A stretch of 64,000 nt of DNA, taken from the NCBI GenBank assembly GCA_008828725.1, contig MEHQ01002123.1, positions 456,887 to 520,886 of the forward strand. Reading direction: 5' to 3'. Within the stretch, counting starts at the first letter, position 1; each line of letters starts with the position of its first letter. Origin of the DNA: Saccharina japonica. Its lineage: Eukaryota; Sar; Phaeophyceae; Laminariales; Laminariaceae. The notes under the pieces were generated by a model that worked only from the letters and a program-made list of their open reading frames with translations, made no database searches and was not told the origin of the DNA. Made by a program: the position numbers and the translations under genes. Shown here in pieces: positions 47,201 to 62,200 of the stretch.

Positions 47201-50200
47201 GCATGCCTTCGTGGAACTGGCGGATAACGGTTAACATCTTCTCTGGTATGCCGAAGCGTGCGAGCACCACCCACAACAACTCTCGGTCGACGGAGTCATA
47301 AGCCTTCTGCAGGTCAATGAAGCACATATACAGCGGGATTTGTTTGGCTCGTCCGAGTTCTTGCAGTCGACGCACGACGAATAGCATGTCGACTGTTGAT
47401 CGTGCTGGGCGAAAGCCGCACTGTTCCTCGGGGAGTATCCCTTCGGCCTCGCAGTAATTGCTGAGACGTGACGCGACCATTTTCAGCAATACTTTGCCTG
47501 AATGGGCAACAAGCGAAATCCCTCGGTAGTTGTTGCAATCGGATCGATCCTTCTTTTTATGAAGGACCTTAATGGTCGCATCTTTCCATTGCTGGGGGAC
47601 GTCACCCGTTCTCCACACATTGACAAGCAAGTTGTGTAGGTACCGGATGAATTCGGGGTGGTCCAGTTTCAGCAACTCGGCCGGAAGGGAATCTGGTCCG
47701 ACCGCTTTCCAGTTTGGCATACCCCGGACTACCGCGGTCATGTCATCCATGGTCGGTTCATCTCCAAGCGATGGTGCCAACGGTAGCTGTGGAAATAGGG
47801 CGCTGATGGTTGGGTCAAGATTAGGCGATTTCGCGGTCAAAAGAGTGCCGAAAAACCCCGCCCAACGTTCAAGAATGCGCACCTTGTCCCTTAGTAGCGT
47901 GCCATCCTCGTCCATGATGAACTGTTCGCTTCTCGCTTTTCGACCGTCCAACCCCACCGTGCCCTTCAGGTGCTTGTAGAAGCCCCGTTGATCGTTGGCA
48001 GCCAGGAGTCTCTCTGTTTCAGCGAGATACTCTTCGAAGTAGGCATGTAATCCTGCGTCAATCACCCCTCGCAGATTCGCGCACGCCGTCCTCAGCGTCT
48101 TCCACGCAGTTTTGTCCTTCTGAATACGCATGGATCGTCGGGCGTCATCCCTCGCATCCCATGCTATTTTGAAGGCGGCTGCGGTTTGAGCGTTCTCGCA
48201 CCACCCGAGTTTGTGTGTGCGACGTGGCGGGGGTGGTACCTCTTTCGCTACTGCATCAAGAATTATGCCGGCAAATGATTCGGCCATTTCAGATATGCTG
48301 TTCGGTTGCGGGGGTAGGAAAGGAAGCTTGGAGAGGATCCGCGTCATTACTCGCCGCCTGCAATCTCCGTCAGATCTAAACTTTTGTCGATCGAAGGGCC
48401 GGATTTCGTTTTTCGTTCGCACGTGTCGGTTAGGTGCAAAACGACCGCTGAGGCGGACCATCGCGTATACGATATTATGGTCTGAATCCGCCCTGGCTGG
48501 GGGCGGAGGCTGAGGGTGGACCTTCACATCACATACGCGAGATCGGTGTGCTTGGCGAGTCAAGATATAGTCAATCCGCTTTTGGTCGTTGCGGCTGCTA
48601 ATACCATTGAACGTATGGGATATTCCACCCTTACGTGTGCTGAAAAACGTGTTCGTCAGAGCGAGCTTGTTGTCTGAAGCGAATGCCAGCAAGCGTTTAC
48701 CGTTACTGTTGAGCTCATCACGTCCGTATGCTCCAAGTACCCTACCGTCTCCACACCCATCCATTCTCTTTCCAGTCCGTGCGTTTGCGTCTACCAGTAC
48801 GAACAAACATTCCTTCGTTGGAATCTGTTCGACCATATGTCCCAACCTCTTCCAGAAATCCTCTTTCAGCTGTGTGTTAAGGCTGGCTTCCGTTGGGGCA
48901 TAGGCAACTATTAGGTTAACAGCAACGCTTTCACCAGTCAACTCGAAGCGCATAGACATGAGGCGTTCATCAATCAACTGGTGAGTATAAACAGACTTAC
49001 GGCATATCGTTTCCTTCACTGCCAGACCAACCCCGTATAATCCTTGCCTGCCTTCCGTGTCATCTTGGCCAGAGCAGAAGACCCGGTATCCTGCTGCAGA
49101 GAAGTCAGTTTTCCCAGGTCTCCTTGTTTCCTGCAGACCGATGAAGTCACAGCCAATTTGTCTGGCCTTCGCCAGCACGCACTCGGCACGCCCATACCCG
49201 TTTCTCCCTTTTACAGCCAGGGTCCGCACATTGTAGGTAGCTACCACTAAACGTGCATCCTGCTGTCTCGCTCGGGCCACGCGTGCTGCAAACTTTGCTA
49301 GCCGACGCGCGGTCCGACCCCTCCTCCTTTTTTGTCTTTTTCTCTGTATTTTTCCTTTTATCGTGATGTAGGCTCTCTGTTTTCTAGCCCGGTGCATGCC
49401 TTCGTTTCCAATGGCTGGGTTCAGCCGTCCCAGCCCATCCCAACCCCGACACTCGCGTCCTCGCTGTCGGGGTGTTTGCTTACCCACGCGATGCCCAGCC
49501 TTTCCTCTCCCCAAGCTGCACGCATTGCGCTCTCCGCTGTGGCGATGTTCCCCCTCTGCTTTTGGAATTAACTCCTCGGCATCGGGGTTGAAAATAAAAA
49601 CCATCGCCACCACCCCGCGCAGTCAGTAGTTCGCCCACCAGACCGCACGGGGTTCATCTCTACCGTGGCTCGTGCTCGTGTGGCCACCCGTGGACCGTCG
49701 AAGGTCCAGACGGACTCCGGCCCACCCCGAGGTCGGGGCAGGCCGGTTTACATAAATACCTGTACCGCAGTAATGGTCGAGTGAACCCTTGATTGGTGAA
49801 GATCAAGAGGAAAGGCTACAATACTGTTAATATTGATATATTGATCCAGTCACCAGTACTACTGTATGATAAGGCCCTTGCTGCGATATGCTTCAAAACT
49901 ATTTTACAAGCTATGACAACTGCCGCCGCTATGTTACGGCATGAGCTGCAGTATGGTCTCGGTAGCCCCAAAAGCAGTACTCGCGCTCGACTCGATCCGA
50001 GTGCCTGTTACCTGGTACTCGAGAGAGCCGTTTTGTTTTTCCTGCAGGATGCTTCATGTCTTACCGAACTAGCGAAATGCTAAACGACGATGGTGCGCTA
50101 CCTTGTTGGGCCCTGCTCTGTATTGCTGTTCTGTACTGTCCGTCGGTGGGCGCAGGCGTTGGAGAACATCGCACTGGATGGCAGGCTGCTGATGATGGGA

Positions 50201-53200
50201 CTAGTGCAGGCCTTGTTCGAGGGTAGCATGATGACGTGGATCGTTGTCTGGGTCCCGGCCATCCAAAACGCCCCGGAGGTATGTCTTACTGCTTGCTGTA
50301 TCTCGTACGAAGTATGTATGCTCATGCGTTATAGTATGACCATGGATGAATCGCGTTGCTACGCGCAGCTTGGTGGCGTCTGCCTGCTTCCGTAGGAGCG
50401 CAAACCGTTCTTGGTGCAACATGTATACCTGGTACGTACGAGTATTTTATTGTTTGTGGGACTTTGTTTGGGCGCGTTTGTGCTGTGTTTTCGTTCTTGA
50501 AGTGCAGTTTCCTCGTCTAGCTGCTTATACAAACATTTTTACCCGCGCGGCTGTTACAGTGGTGAGCAACTAGCTGTTAGCCAGCAATCGCGGAGTGTTA
50601 CCGAGCCGAAAAAGACACTGCCATACAGTACTACTTAGCATTAAAGTACTCGTAGTGTTTTTCATACCGTTGTTAATACAGTAGTTCATTGCCAAGGACC
50701 TCGCCGTCCATCGTGAAACAGTTGACACCCACGCGAGTTACACAGCCATCTACCAGATATCAGGCACGAAAGTCATGGTGCGGTATATAGGTGCGAGTTA
50801 GCGACGACTCCTAGGTTACTGCGACATTCCAGGTAGAGTATACCGTTATACCTGGAAGTAAGTTAAGTAATCTCGCGTGGCCGCGAGACTGCCGTTGTAT
50901 GACTGCGAGCGCCGACCTTGTAGTTTTTTTGGATTTTGCAAGCATGACTAACATTGTACTGTTCGACGACGAATGGTGGTGTACCCCTGTTTGCTGCTCG
51001 AAATACTGCCCAGGGAACATTAACATTTGAACTACTGTATATATCATATGTAGACTGACCTCTGTATGATGTTCCGCAACGCTCAACACTGCTGCATGGC
51101 TCGTGTTGCTCAATTCGGGCAATGATCTGTTGTCTGTTGTCCGTTGTCTCTGTTGTGTGTTGTCTCTGTGTTGTATTGTGTTGTGTCTGTTCGGCACGCT
51201 GTTCGACAAAGAGTGCCACATATCATACCTCCTTTTGCTGTTCGCTGTCAAGTACTGCCAAGGGAAAAATTGAAGTTTGTAGATCGAACTCTGTCTGATG
51301 TTCAGCAACGTTCAACACTGCTACATGGCTCGTGTTGCTCAACGTGCACAATAATAGTCTACTTCGTACACACGTAGTCTATTGTCTGTTTTGCACGTAC
51401 ACCAGTGGGCTGCTGTCCGTTGCACGCATACGGTAGGCTATTGGCTATTGTCTGATGTGCGTGCAGATAATCTCCTGGCACAGTACGGGTACGTCGTATC
51501 GTGAAACAAGTCCTTACACCGGTCGTGTACTATGAATAATGTTTCCTGGTAAAATGTTAATGTTTACGCCCATTTTTTTTTCGGTATGGTGTATTCTTAC
51601 TATTCTTACAGCTGCACAGGTGTTCTACTCGTACGTATAATAACAACGTTGACGACGTCTCAAACACTATTTTCCGCGCCTCACGTAGAGCAAGGTGATT
51701 GCTCTGGGGACGGTGTTCTCTACTTTGATGATGAGCATGTGTGGCGGCAGTTCACTGTTCAAGCTTTTGACCGAGGGGTTGCCGGAACGCCTGGCACTAT
51801 CTCCAGAAGCTTGCCTCGTAGCAGCAACAGGTCAGCCAAACTCCTGCTTGCAGCTATGGTGCCACCTCTTACTGACCTCTTACTGTACAAGTAGGCGGTA
51901 TGCATGGATCTGAGCGTTCTCTTACGTCACTCTGTGATGTTACAGCGTCGCCGAATCAGTTCAGTCCTACGGTTGTGCTGTTGTGGACGGTGGGAGGGTA
52001 CTGGTTGTTGAATCTCGCGCGTCACCTGCAGAGCAGGAAAATGTTCGTGAGAGCTTTCATACACAGTAGTGTTGCACTGCAGTATAGACTAGCTATCTTA
52101 CGAGAGGTGTATTGCATTGCCGTAAACCTTTTGTACATAATAGTGTTGCGTTGGAGCTTAATGCAGAGTAATGTTGCATTTTACGATAGTTGCAAAGTGT
52201 ATTATAGAGCTCCAGTGTTGCGCTAGAGCTGCCGCAGTGTCATACTTGAGCTACGGCAATGTAGCAGAGTTTCCCGTCGAAGCATGTGTTACTCTGGAAT
52301 CTCAATGTTGACGATGTCGGCCAGGTGATGTCGTGAGGGTGTTGTTGATGCTACGAGTACAGGCAGTGCAGCATACGAGTACATGTCCGTTTTATCCGCT
52401 AGGGACACCGCGACCCTTCCTTGACACGGACGATTGTTTTTAGTACTTTTTAATTTTCGTTTTGATCTCCGCAAGGTACTCCTGTATGAGCTGTGCAGCA
52501 CGCCTCTGCGAGTTTTTGGTTCGTGTCCCGATGCAAGTTGATCACACTATTATACCTGGTAGGTATCAAGCGCCGAAATGCGCTACCAGGGATTTGCTAA
52601 GTTGCCTTTTGAGAAAAAAACAATAGGCCGTGAGGTCATGTTGGTTTCAGCGGTAGTTTTTGCGGAGGATCGGGGTGGTGCTCAACCTATGGCCTTGACG
52701 AGGCCGTAAATCCTGTAGCATGCGCGATCGAGGCATCACACGCAGCTTGCAATGTGAGTTTCGACGGACGTTTTATGTATCGATCTCACGACTGGTGTGT
52801 GATTTTAACCGTTCAACCATTCAACCGTTCAATATTTTAACCTTTCACCTTGAATAAAATGTAAAGCAGTGTGAGTCCATGATGGTATATTTGACATGTG
52901 CATGTTAATCTCTGGACACCTCTTCTGGGATGGCTTCGAATGGTTGACCCCTGCGTTCCGGACGTCCACGAAGTATTGTATATCGTTTGGTGCCATTGCC
53001 GTTGTTTGAACTGTGCTGTGGTGCTGCGCAGGGCTAGCGACCACGGCACTGGCGGCCTCTTCGAGGGGACTGACAGCGGAAAAGTGAGTACCGGTATGTT
53101 ACCGGTTTTGTTGATTTCAATGAGACGGTCGCCCCGGTGGGCTAGCAGGTAACCACGAAGCCTGTTTGCGTCGAGATCGCGAGTTCGAGCCCCGCCGAGT

Positions 53201-56200
53201 GCATGCTCGTAGGGACTTTTTCTTGCAAAAATTATCTTGAATAGCGGAAAGCGCGAGAGCGTGAGTTAGCAAAATTCGATGAAAATCGACGAGCGTTGGG
53301 AAGGCTGAACCCTCTGCGCGATAAAAATCAAGGCAAGAACCGTAGTGGGGGAGGACGGAGAGGCGCCTACTTTGTGACCCCGGATCCAAGTTACGACCAG
53401 GGAGGGAGGAAGACGGAAGTGCGAAGATAATAAATGGGATGGAAAAAAAAAAAAAAAAAAAAAATGGCCGGATATGGTTCCGGCTATCATGGGGAATGGG
53501 TGCCGCAGACCGCGGCCCTGCGGTGTTGGGACGTTTGAAATGCTGGTCACACTTCAATGGTACAATGCTATAATACAGTAGCAAGGGTCAGTTCTATTGA
53601 GCAAAACAAATGCCACATGTCATGACTAAATAACGTGAATTTGTCGCGAATCGTGTTGGTATGTACCTGGTATGTTATACCAGGTATGTGTCACGAATCG
53701 TGACATTGAAAAGTTTTGAAACGGAGTAAGAAAAGCCGATTTCACGGTTCGTGACAACAAAAACGTGTTTTTTTTCTGTTTGAAAACGTCACATCATTTG
53801 TAAATGTGACGAATCGCGTTTTTCGTGACGAAGCGTGTTTTTTCTTGTGTTTGTTAGGAATTACCCTGATATTTAGAAGAGCGCAGGGGGGTGCGTCGCG
53901 GAAGGCTTCCGTGTCTACAGTGAGACCTCCTTACCTGTTTCTGTTGCTGCATTACTTGGACCACACAACACATTACATTGCGTTGCTGTGTTATGCATGA
54001 CACCTGGTACGTATCACAAGCACTACAAATAGCATTAACAGGTACCGATTATCTTCGAACGTGCGCAATGCTTGTCTCTATATGTTCGTGCTTACTACTG
54101 TAGTCTTGAGAGTTTTTTTGTAACGTAGGTGAAGGATGCCAGTGGATACATCGCGAATCAGCTATTAGAAGACTACTCCTAGCTCTAAATAATGAGCTGT
54201 TAGCCACACTATTTAATAAAAGCTGTCGGTAGCAACTTGCGCATCATAATATTTGTAACTGTCGGCTTGTGTGCGTGCGCTGGTACTGTCATGATCTTTC
54301 TCGAACTGTTTTTTGGGCCAAAACCGAAAATAGGTACAAGGTATCTGTATGTTGTTGGCGCCGTGATAATTACGATATTATAAAACTATTCATAAATGTA
54401 CGAAGTATCGCTTTAACAAACGATAATTTAATTGTATTTATAGTGAATTTTTCAAGTCGATACTGGTACGAGTGGGGTACGAAGCAATTGTAAATGATGA
54501 ATGATGGTAAATGCTTGGGAATCTTCGAGGAACGCGGATTTTTTGGTCCCCAAAGGAACGCAAGCCATGGTTGTAATTTCATGGTATGGTGTGTCCAATG
54601 TACTTGTTGATTTTACCTTACCCTTGGAAAGTATTGGAGTCACTACTCGTACTTAAGGATATCTGTTAATAATGGTACGTTTTAAAAGAGCGTTTGATAT
54701 TATTAGTGACTTGTTGAAATACTCATACTCCCTGAATTTTGCTGTTTCATCTTTTGTTCTCACATATATAAGGGATGTGTATCCCGCATGAGGACATATA
54801 AAACACGTATATAGTACGCCCGATCGGAGTATCGCAAACAGCTTGCAAACACGAGTTTCGACGAAATCCTCGATCTCACAGCTGTTTTTTTTTATTAATG
54901 AAACTAGAGGAGTAGGCAATAGCATGATGCATGTTGCCACCGCCATACAGCATACAGCACCATAAAACGTAAGGAGGGTGAAGCGTGGTAAAATAGAATA
55001 AATCACGATACATGATGTTCATGATGACATATATATGCCGTCCCCGGCGGAATTCCTGGTTTCTCGGGCACAATTGTAGCACCGTAGTATGTATGTACGT
55101 GTCAGCAGTTATTTATTTATGGTGGGCCGCTGTTTCGTCCCGTCTCTTGCTATTTTATAGGCTGTTGTTGATGTTCCTGGTGTACGAGACGTGCATCGGC
55201 CTGTACTTCCCCGCCATGGCTACGTGTCGGTCCAAGTACATCGACGATCGAATGCGCGGCACCGTGATGAACATCTTCAGGTAAGCAAACACCACACCAC
55301 ACCACTCCATTCCCCTCCCCACCCAACCTATTAAATAGTAAATAGTAAGTATTACATATTACTTATTGGCGTCGCTTTGTTATGTGTGAAGAGTGGATGG
55401 AGCGTTTAATATATTTAATACACGTCCTGCTCACGTGAAATACCTGGTATACTCTCTGGTATACTCTACTGGATGATGGTCGCGTGGGGTGTGTACGTAT
55501 GCCCAGTGCTAGTGGGCTGGGCCTACTGCGATTATGTGTTTTGTGGAGTATATTCTTCTATTCTCCCCTAAGGCGGGGTGTACTCATTAGTACTCATTAG
55601 CCGCATGTCATGTATAGCCGTAGTCGTGTGGTCATAGACCCTCGAATCCCTACAATGCCGGGACGGAGCACGCCGAGTTTTCACCGACCAGGTAGAGATT
55701 GCTTGCACCAAGCACGAAGCGCCGTGACGTCTTTGGCGAGTCGCATGAAGGGTGAGCTGAGCTGCATTCTACTAAGAGCCGCTTGTGAGGCCGACTTGCA
55801 ATTGGGGGGGGTGCGCCTATGAATTGTTTTCTTGCCTGGAGGGGGGGGTACCATTTTTTTGTGCTACAACAGTTATCAGTTGCACATAGTGCAAGAGTTA
55901 CATTGATAACTCTGGGCCTTAGTTGAGGACATACAGTCTACACTAGTGTCTACCGAATACAGCGTGCTGCTCTTTTTTGAGATGTCGAGACTATAGGAGA
56001 AGCGCTGCTCGTAACGATATGGCTATTTTGCACTATGCACTGTTTTTTGTTGTGTTTTAGTTCGTCTTCGTGTGCGTTTTTTTTTGTCTATCATAGACTA
56101 GTACTGTTTATATAAATATGTATCATAGCATCAATAGCCTCTCTCACACAATACGTACGATTGGATTGTAGTTTCTGTAGCTGGCTGCGGCATCGGCTAT

Positions 56201-59200
56201 TTGGGAGCAGCGTGATACGTGCACTGACCGCGTTGGGTAACCTAGTAACCTAATAGCCGACGCTCATGGCCTTGACGAACCGTGCACCACCGCGACACAG
56301 TTCTAGACTAGTCTACTCTATTTATAGGAGTATGTAATATGTTTGCATTTCTAGCACCGTCGTTCGCTGTGCAAATGCTGGCGAGGTGATGGTGATGGTG
56401 ATGGTGTTTGATGTATGGTGCATGGTGCACGGTAACAGTGACATTGAGCGCCGACACCGTTATTGGCTACGTCGATACGGTGTGATACACACACACAAAA
56501 CACAAACACGAGAATCATTCAACACGTGACGGCAATGAGCTACGATCGCAATTCAACGCGCAGAACCCATGTCGGCATATGTTGCCATTTCTTACTACGA
56601 GCGAATGGTATTATTGTAGTAATGATTGATTGTGACGGTGCCAAAAATTAGGGACCCCTTTCGAGCGGTTTGAAGCCGATTCTATGTCCGCCGACGGAGA
56701 TTCACCCCTCAACCATTCTCCAAATTACCAACCAACGTACGCGAGTTAACGAAGGATGCAAATATCCTGCTGCGTGGTTTCCTAGCGACAGCTATACTAA
56801 ACGTGCTAGCAATATCGATGTGAAGAGCTTCCGATGTGGCTTTGTCGTACACCCCCTTGCGCGACTTGTTGCATGACAGAGTGCCAATGAACCTCGTGGC
56901 CGCGCTGATGATGATGGGACCAGTAGGAAACCGCTCGCTGTCCATCGAAGACAGAGTGGATTCTGTATTCGGCATTCTCGCGGGTCTGACAGGAGTGGCA
57001 ACGCTTATTCAGGTACAACAACAAACAGGTTGACATTTCCACACCCCATGGGTGCTGTAGTTGGTGTTGCCGTTGATGGCACAGTTGGTGTTGGACGCAC
57101 CCTCTTATTTGCTTATTTGCTTATTTGTTTGTGCTTATTTGCTTGTTTGCTTGTTTGCTTGTTTGCTTGTTTGCTTGTTTGCTTATTTGCGATGGATGCG
57201 TTTTTTGTGCTCGTTTAGATTGATTTTCAGCTCCACTGCCGTACGTAGATGAAAAATCTTGAAGACTACACAGAGCTCTATGATACCTTGTACGTATGGA
57301 TATGTAGCTCGTTCATTTGAGGTTTATTTGTGTACGGTTTACAACGAACGCAGGACGCGGACTTCCGCGTACGGTATCGTCCTTGGTAGATGTAGTATTT
57401 ATGTTGTAGACACCCAAGGCCGTCGGCAGGGATACGGGTTTGAAGAGAGCCAGGGCTTGAAGAGAGCCAGAGCTCGCGTGAGCCCAGACCCAGAAGATGG
57501 CGCTGTGGTATACTATCAATAACAGCAACACGTGCAGTACAGTACAGTAGGTAGACTAAACCGCGCTGTGCGCGGTTCTTGATTTGGCTTCGGTGTTGCT
57601 ATGCTGCTATGTTGCTAATGATAATGTCTTCTACGAATAGGATCTGAATACGTATATGACTAAAATTTGTTGTGGTCGTAGCACTAATATAATATTCCTA
57701 GGCTATTCTACAGCAGTACTACACTGCACTGCACCTGCAAATCAATGAAAAGCGAAGTATGCAAGGAATCAAGACAAAGCTAATGAAGGGTAGCACGCTT
57801 TTATTCCGTGCTGCTCGGACCGTCCTGCCTGTAAATAGTGACTTAGAAGTAATAGCGCATGTTGCTATATCATACCATACAAACATACCTTACGACGCGT
57901 TCGCTTTTAGTACGTCCTGCTGCTGCCGTGAAAATCTATATTAATATGCCAGCTGTGCCGCTCTTTCCAGCAGGGCCTAACATCGATTTAACGTTGCTAC
58001 CGCCCAATACTACAGTAGTATGTTTTACACCTTGTGCCTGACGGCTCTGCACCCTGCCTGCCCAACTGTTGTCTATATCAGATGCTTCTTTTGCAACGGG
58101 AAAGGGAATACACCATTGCACGAGTACTGTTCGGGGGACCAGGAGGTCAGAAAGACGCCGCAAATTATGGGTCTCGGCCAGCGGGAAACCCTGGCACGGA
58201 GAAGAAAGGAAGAGAAGGCACGGGCCCGTGGGGTTGATTGATCATGACAATGTTTTTTGTTGTTGTTGTTTTCGCTGTGTCTTCCTTTGGGCCTGTGTGC
58301 GTCGTGAGTGCCTTTCCTGTTTTTATGTTACATCAGTATATCAGCATTTTAGTGTTGTCTTCGAGAATTGTATCAAGTTTTTCGTACATTCATCATTTCG
58401 CCTCGCTTGTGTTTCTGTTTTATTGTTCCCTTATTTCTGTGTTCTTTGTTATTTTCTTTCATTTTTTCTTCTGCAATTTGTCTGGTTGGTGTATGTTGTT
58501 TTTCGTATCCAGTGCGTTTGCGTTGAATTGGTCTAATCGCCTTTATTTGTGATGTATTGTCCCTGTCTCGCAATTTGTGACCTCTCTCTTGGATGAATCA
58601 GCACGGACACTGGGTGTGCTGGATGTCGATGGGTAGATAGAACGGTTTAATGTGAAGGACACACAGCCTGTCACTGTATGGTAGTTACTCGTATAGGTAT
58701 TTATATATTTTTACAGGCCGGATTGAGCACACGAGTTATGCGGCGCCTTTTGTTAGGCTGCTGTGCTTGTCTGCGCTTCTCGGTCTTCGGCTTTCCATGT
58801 CTTGAGTTCGATTAGATTCCTGAATCTCGAAGAGAGAGGCTGGTAGTTAACACTTGACCTACGCATTGACGTGTATACGAGTATTCGTAGAGCTATGGGC
58901 CTGATTGTCGGGGTGGGGATTGCACGCCCTGTACTGTACTGGTACAGTACTACAGTACCAGTTATGCTGTACAACACCTCTCTTGACAACTGTTGTGTCG
59001 CGCCTGCATAGTAGCGGCTTCCGCTATTTAGTCTCTTTCTTGCGCAGACAGCGCAACACATCCACCTTAGGGAGCTTACGGACTTGGTATGGGGTTCATT
59101 GAATGGGTAGGCGGGTGTTGAGTGGGACTGGAGGGTTCGCAATATCATGAGGTATCATACATTGGAACAATTTTGTAACACATACCGTCTTCCGTCTAAC

Positions 59201-62200
59201 ACCAGCAGGATATATCTATAGTATCTAGGTGCTAGAAGTAGACCTGTTATATTACGAATAGCGCTACGGACTGTGTTTTTTAGTGTTCTCAACTTTTGCG
59301 AGCGGTCGATTGAGTGTTGCGCGGCACTGCCGGTTACACACGCTCACGCTCGACGTATGATATAATACGATATGCTGTAATATGACACCATGGAAGTGGG
59401 CGCAATGGATAGAACAACCTAAGATGGGAGATAGTTGTGTCAGATTTTCTGCAGCATCGTTTTTGGTGTACGTGCACAAGACAATGTGCGTGGTTTTCTA
59501 CAACGAGATGTTTCGGACGGCCGAGCTTTTTCTCTCGGCACGTGTTGGTATTATGCTAGTCGATCGCACTACAGTAGTTTTTAATAGACGGACAAGTGCT
59601 GCCAGCTATTCCTCTATATCGGGTACCTTCTTGCACATTGGACATCGGTATACTTTGAAACGGGTTTTCGGGTGGTGATTTTAATGACAATGCTACTCTG
59701 TGCTGCGTGGTGCTTGGCTTGTACCTGTTTTTTTTTGTTGACTTGGCGTGAGACTAAGCAAGAGTCCGGCAAGTATGCTGTAGGTGTGTGGTAGAGCCTA
59801 GGGGCGAATAACATCCTGTCTTTCTCTACTGCTATTTTAGTGTATTAATAAAATGGCCATGACTTGATTGAAGGAGTCACTACACTCCTTTAGCGTCAGC
59901 GCCGAAGTTCGACCCTCGTGTACTCGCGACTGTCACGTCATACCCCGATGTTTTATGGTACGCGGTCGGCCTAAGCATTGCCTCGACGCTGGTTTCTCAT
60001 TTCATGCGGGATCTCTGTCTCACTTTCAATTGCTTTTGGCATTTTCAGGACACGACTATGTCCATTTTAATACCAAACGAAAGCACGTACAGCAAGCATG
60101 ATGGGACACACAAGGTGCTTCAACTCACGGCCATAGCTCCAATGGTCCGGATCGTCGCCATTGATGGCATGCTCGCCATACCACATGGCGGACCCCTCGC
60201 TACTGCCACCGAAATCCTCACCCCCCCCCCAGCCCCCCAAGACCGGTTTGCACGCTTTTGGTTTGACTGACAAACGATGGCTGAGGAGTAATGGTCGACT
60301 GATAAGTGGTGCACGATGCAAAGCCGAGGGCAGAAACGGTAACATGTACCGGTATAGTGCTGTACCTGTACCTGTACCTGTACCCGTTCTCTCCCGTTGC
60401 AGCGGCAAAGGCGAAGCAGCCACTGCACGGGATGTCACTAGTAGCAGCCGCTTGGTCTCGCCTGCCGAGGGCGGCTATATCTCCCGGGGCCGTCGCGGTA
60501 TGTATGCATAAACGGGGGCAGCGTCAGGGACATCGTCAAGGACATCGTCAAGGACATCGTCAAGGACATCGTCAGGGGCAAGAACAAGGCCAGGGACAAA
60601 AGAACATCGGAGTCCTGCAGGGATGGATGGAGACACCGGATACTACACCAGGCGCAGGTGCGGACGGCAGCAGCTTACTTGGTCCCAAGTAGTATGCAAC
60701 AGCGAAAGACATTTGACCAATCAGAAAACTGCGGGCATGAAATCCCTTTCGCTCCGTTTGTTCAATAATTGCCACACGCAGCAATCAGTTGTCAGTATGA
60801 AATGTAGTATACGGATTTGGCTGTTGTGTCTCGTTTCGTATTTTACGAAGCATACGATGCGTATCATTACACCGTTGCGCACACTTGTTTTTCTCGAAGG
60901 CCGTACTTACCGTATTCCTATCGATAGGTACAACGCAAAGCTGCCGTGTCGCCCATGCTATTTATGCCTGCTCCCGAACGTTTGCGGTGGATTTTTTAGA
61001 TGCTCGGCATGCAAACATTCCACCAGCGCCTTAGAGAGTAGAGGCTTGCTCTCGGCCGAGGTAAAACCCATACGCGCGTAGCACTATTTCCCGGGGTTGC
61101 TCATAGCACTATTTTTGGTGGGATGTCATAATTCCTACAGTGATGAGAATGCAAGATTTTCTGGTCCTTTCTGTACGAAGGTGCACCCTTAAGGGTATTG
61201 ATTGTACTATCAGTTTGGTCATTTTAGTGACATCGCGATTCTTGCGCCGTAAACTATTGATATAACGCAGCGTTATCTGCTCCTTTCTGTGCGCGTATTA
61301 ATGGCGGCAGCCCCAAGAGCTCTTTCGAGAACCACTGGACTTTGGCGGCCAAAGTCGTCTGCGATGGACCCCGTTCGGGCATCTGGTAACGCTGAAAAAG
61401 TGTTGACACAAAAGGCCATTCGTGCCCCGAAATATTGTTCGATAGATTGGCCATGGCTGCTGTAGTCGCGCCAATCACCCTTAATATCGCATGCGCCGTC
61501 ACCACAAATGAGCAACATGACGTAGGGGTGGCTTTGTTCTACAAAACCCTTCCGGAGTGGGGAGGGGGGAGGATGATTGGGTAAAGTGGTGGACGTTTTC
61601 TCTCTTTTCAGTCTGCAGTACAAGAAGCATTGCACTGTCAGCATCGCACTACCAGGTACCCAGTATATGTTATCTGCGTAGGGGCCAGTCGTTTACTTGC
61701 CGGGAATATTAGGGTGACCAATTGTCGCAGTAGCTTAACGTCAAGTGAACCTCTTATGACCTCTTTTGTACTGTGCACTCACCCCGGCCGTGGCAGGTTA
61801 TGGAGCATCCAATGCTTCACCACCATCACCACCATTTTCATCATCAAGACACCCATCTTCATCATCGCCATCATCATCAACGTCATCACCGCCAACACCA
61901 TCTCCGCCACCAACCGCCACCAAAACCTCCTCGAGCAATGCCATGACGTCCAGAAAATCGCAGCCGGAAACTATGCAGTCGACTCCGCGTGCGACAACAG
62001 CAACACTCTGCAAGGCCGCCGCTACTGCGGCTCGTACCAAAAACATCTCCGTCAACGACTCGATCAAGCCTAAGTCGTCGGAAGCGCACAATTCGGAATC
62101 TTCGGAGACTGCGCTAGCAAAACGTGCCAAACATATAGCCCCAGCTCCAGCTGCTGCAACAGCAACCGCAACAGCTACAGCTACGGCAGCACGGCACACA

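Larger units (their letters stand above)
49756..53031. other. MFSD5: Transporter introns between 49.8 and 53.0 kb
   Basis: Rest of the LINE-bearing intron plus introns of 1416 and 1201 bp. A GTTGTCTCTGTT-rich tract lies near 51125-51195 and copies of the 9-mer at 50009, 50426 and 52553. A fragment related to the dispersed repeat of 31.9 kb lies near 52714-52770. No exon beyond those listed. Confidence 0.55.
53465..56879. other. MFSD5: Transporter introns between 53.5 and 56.9 kb
   Basis: A region at 53630-53830 repeats GTGACGAATCG / CGATTCGTGAC-like words around two TACCAGGTA-type 9-mers (53664 and 53678, inverted to each other). The dispersed repeat copy lies at 54727-54895, with a TGATGG run near 56385-56405. 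No gene recognised. Confidence 0.5.

Noticed and set aside
46251..49571. Plus-strand ORFs opposite the LINE ORF
   Set aside because: They are the antisense of the endonuclease/RT frame and show no motif of their own.
53122..53200. A functional tRNA gene
   Set aside because: A and B boxes are present, but the acceptor stem does not close and a long body with a poly(A) tail follows, so a SINE fits better.
58069..58552. Cys/Phe/Val-rich ORFs inside the last transporter intron
   Set aside because: T-rich DNA gives strings of F, V and C codons; no motif, and no phase match to neighbouring exons.
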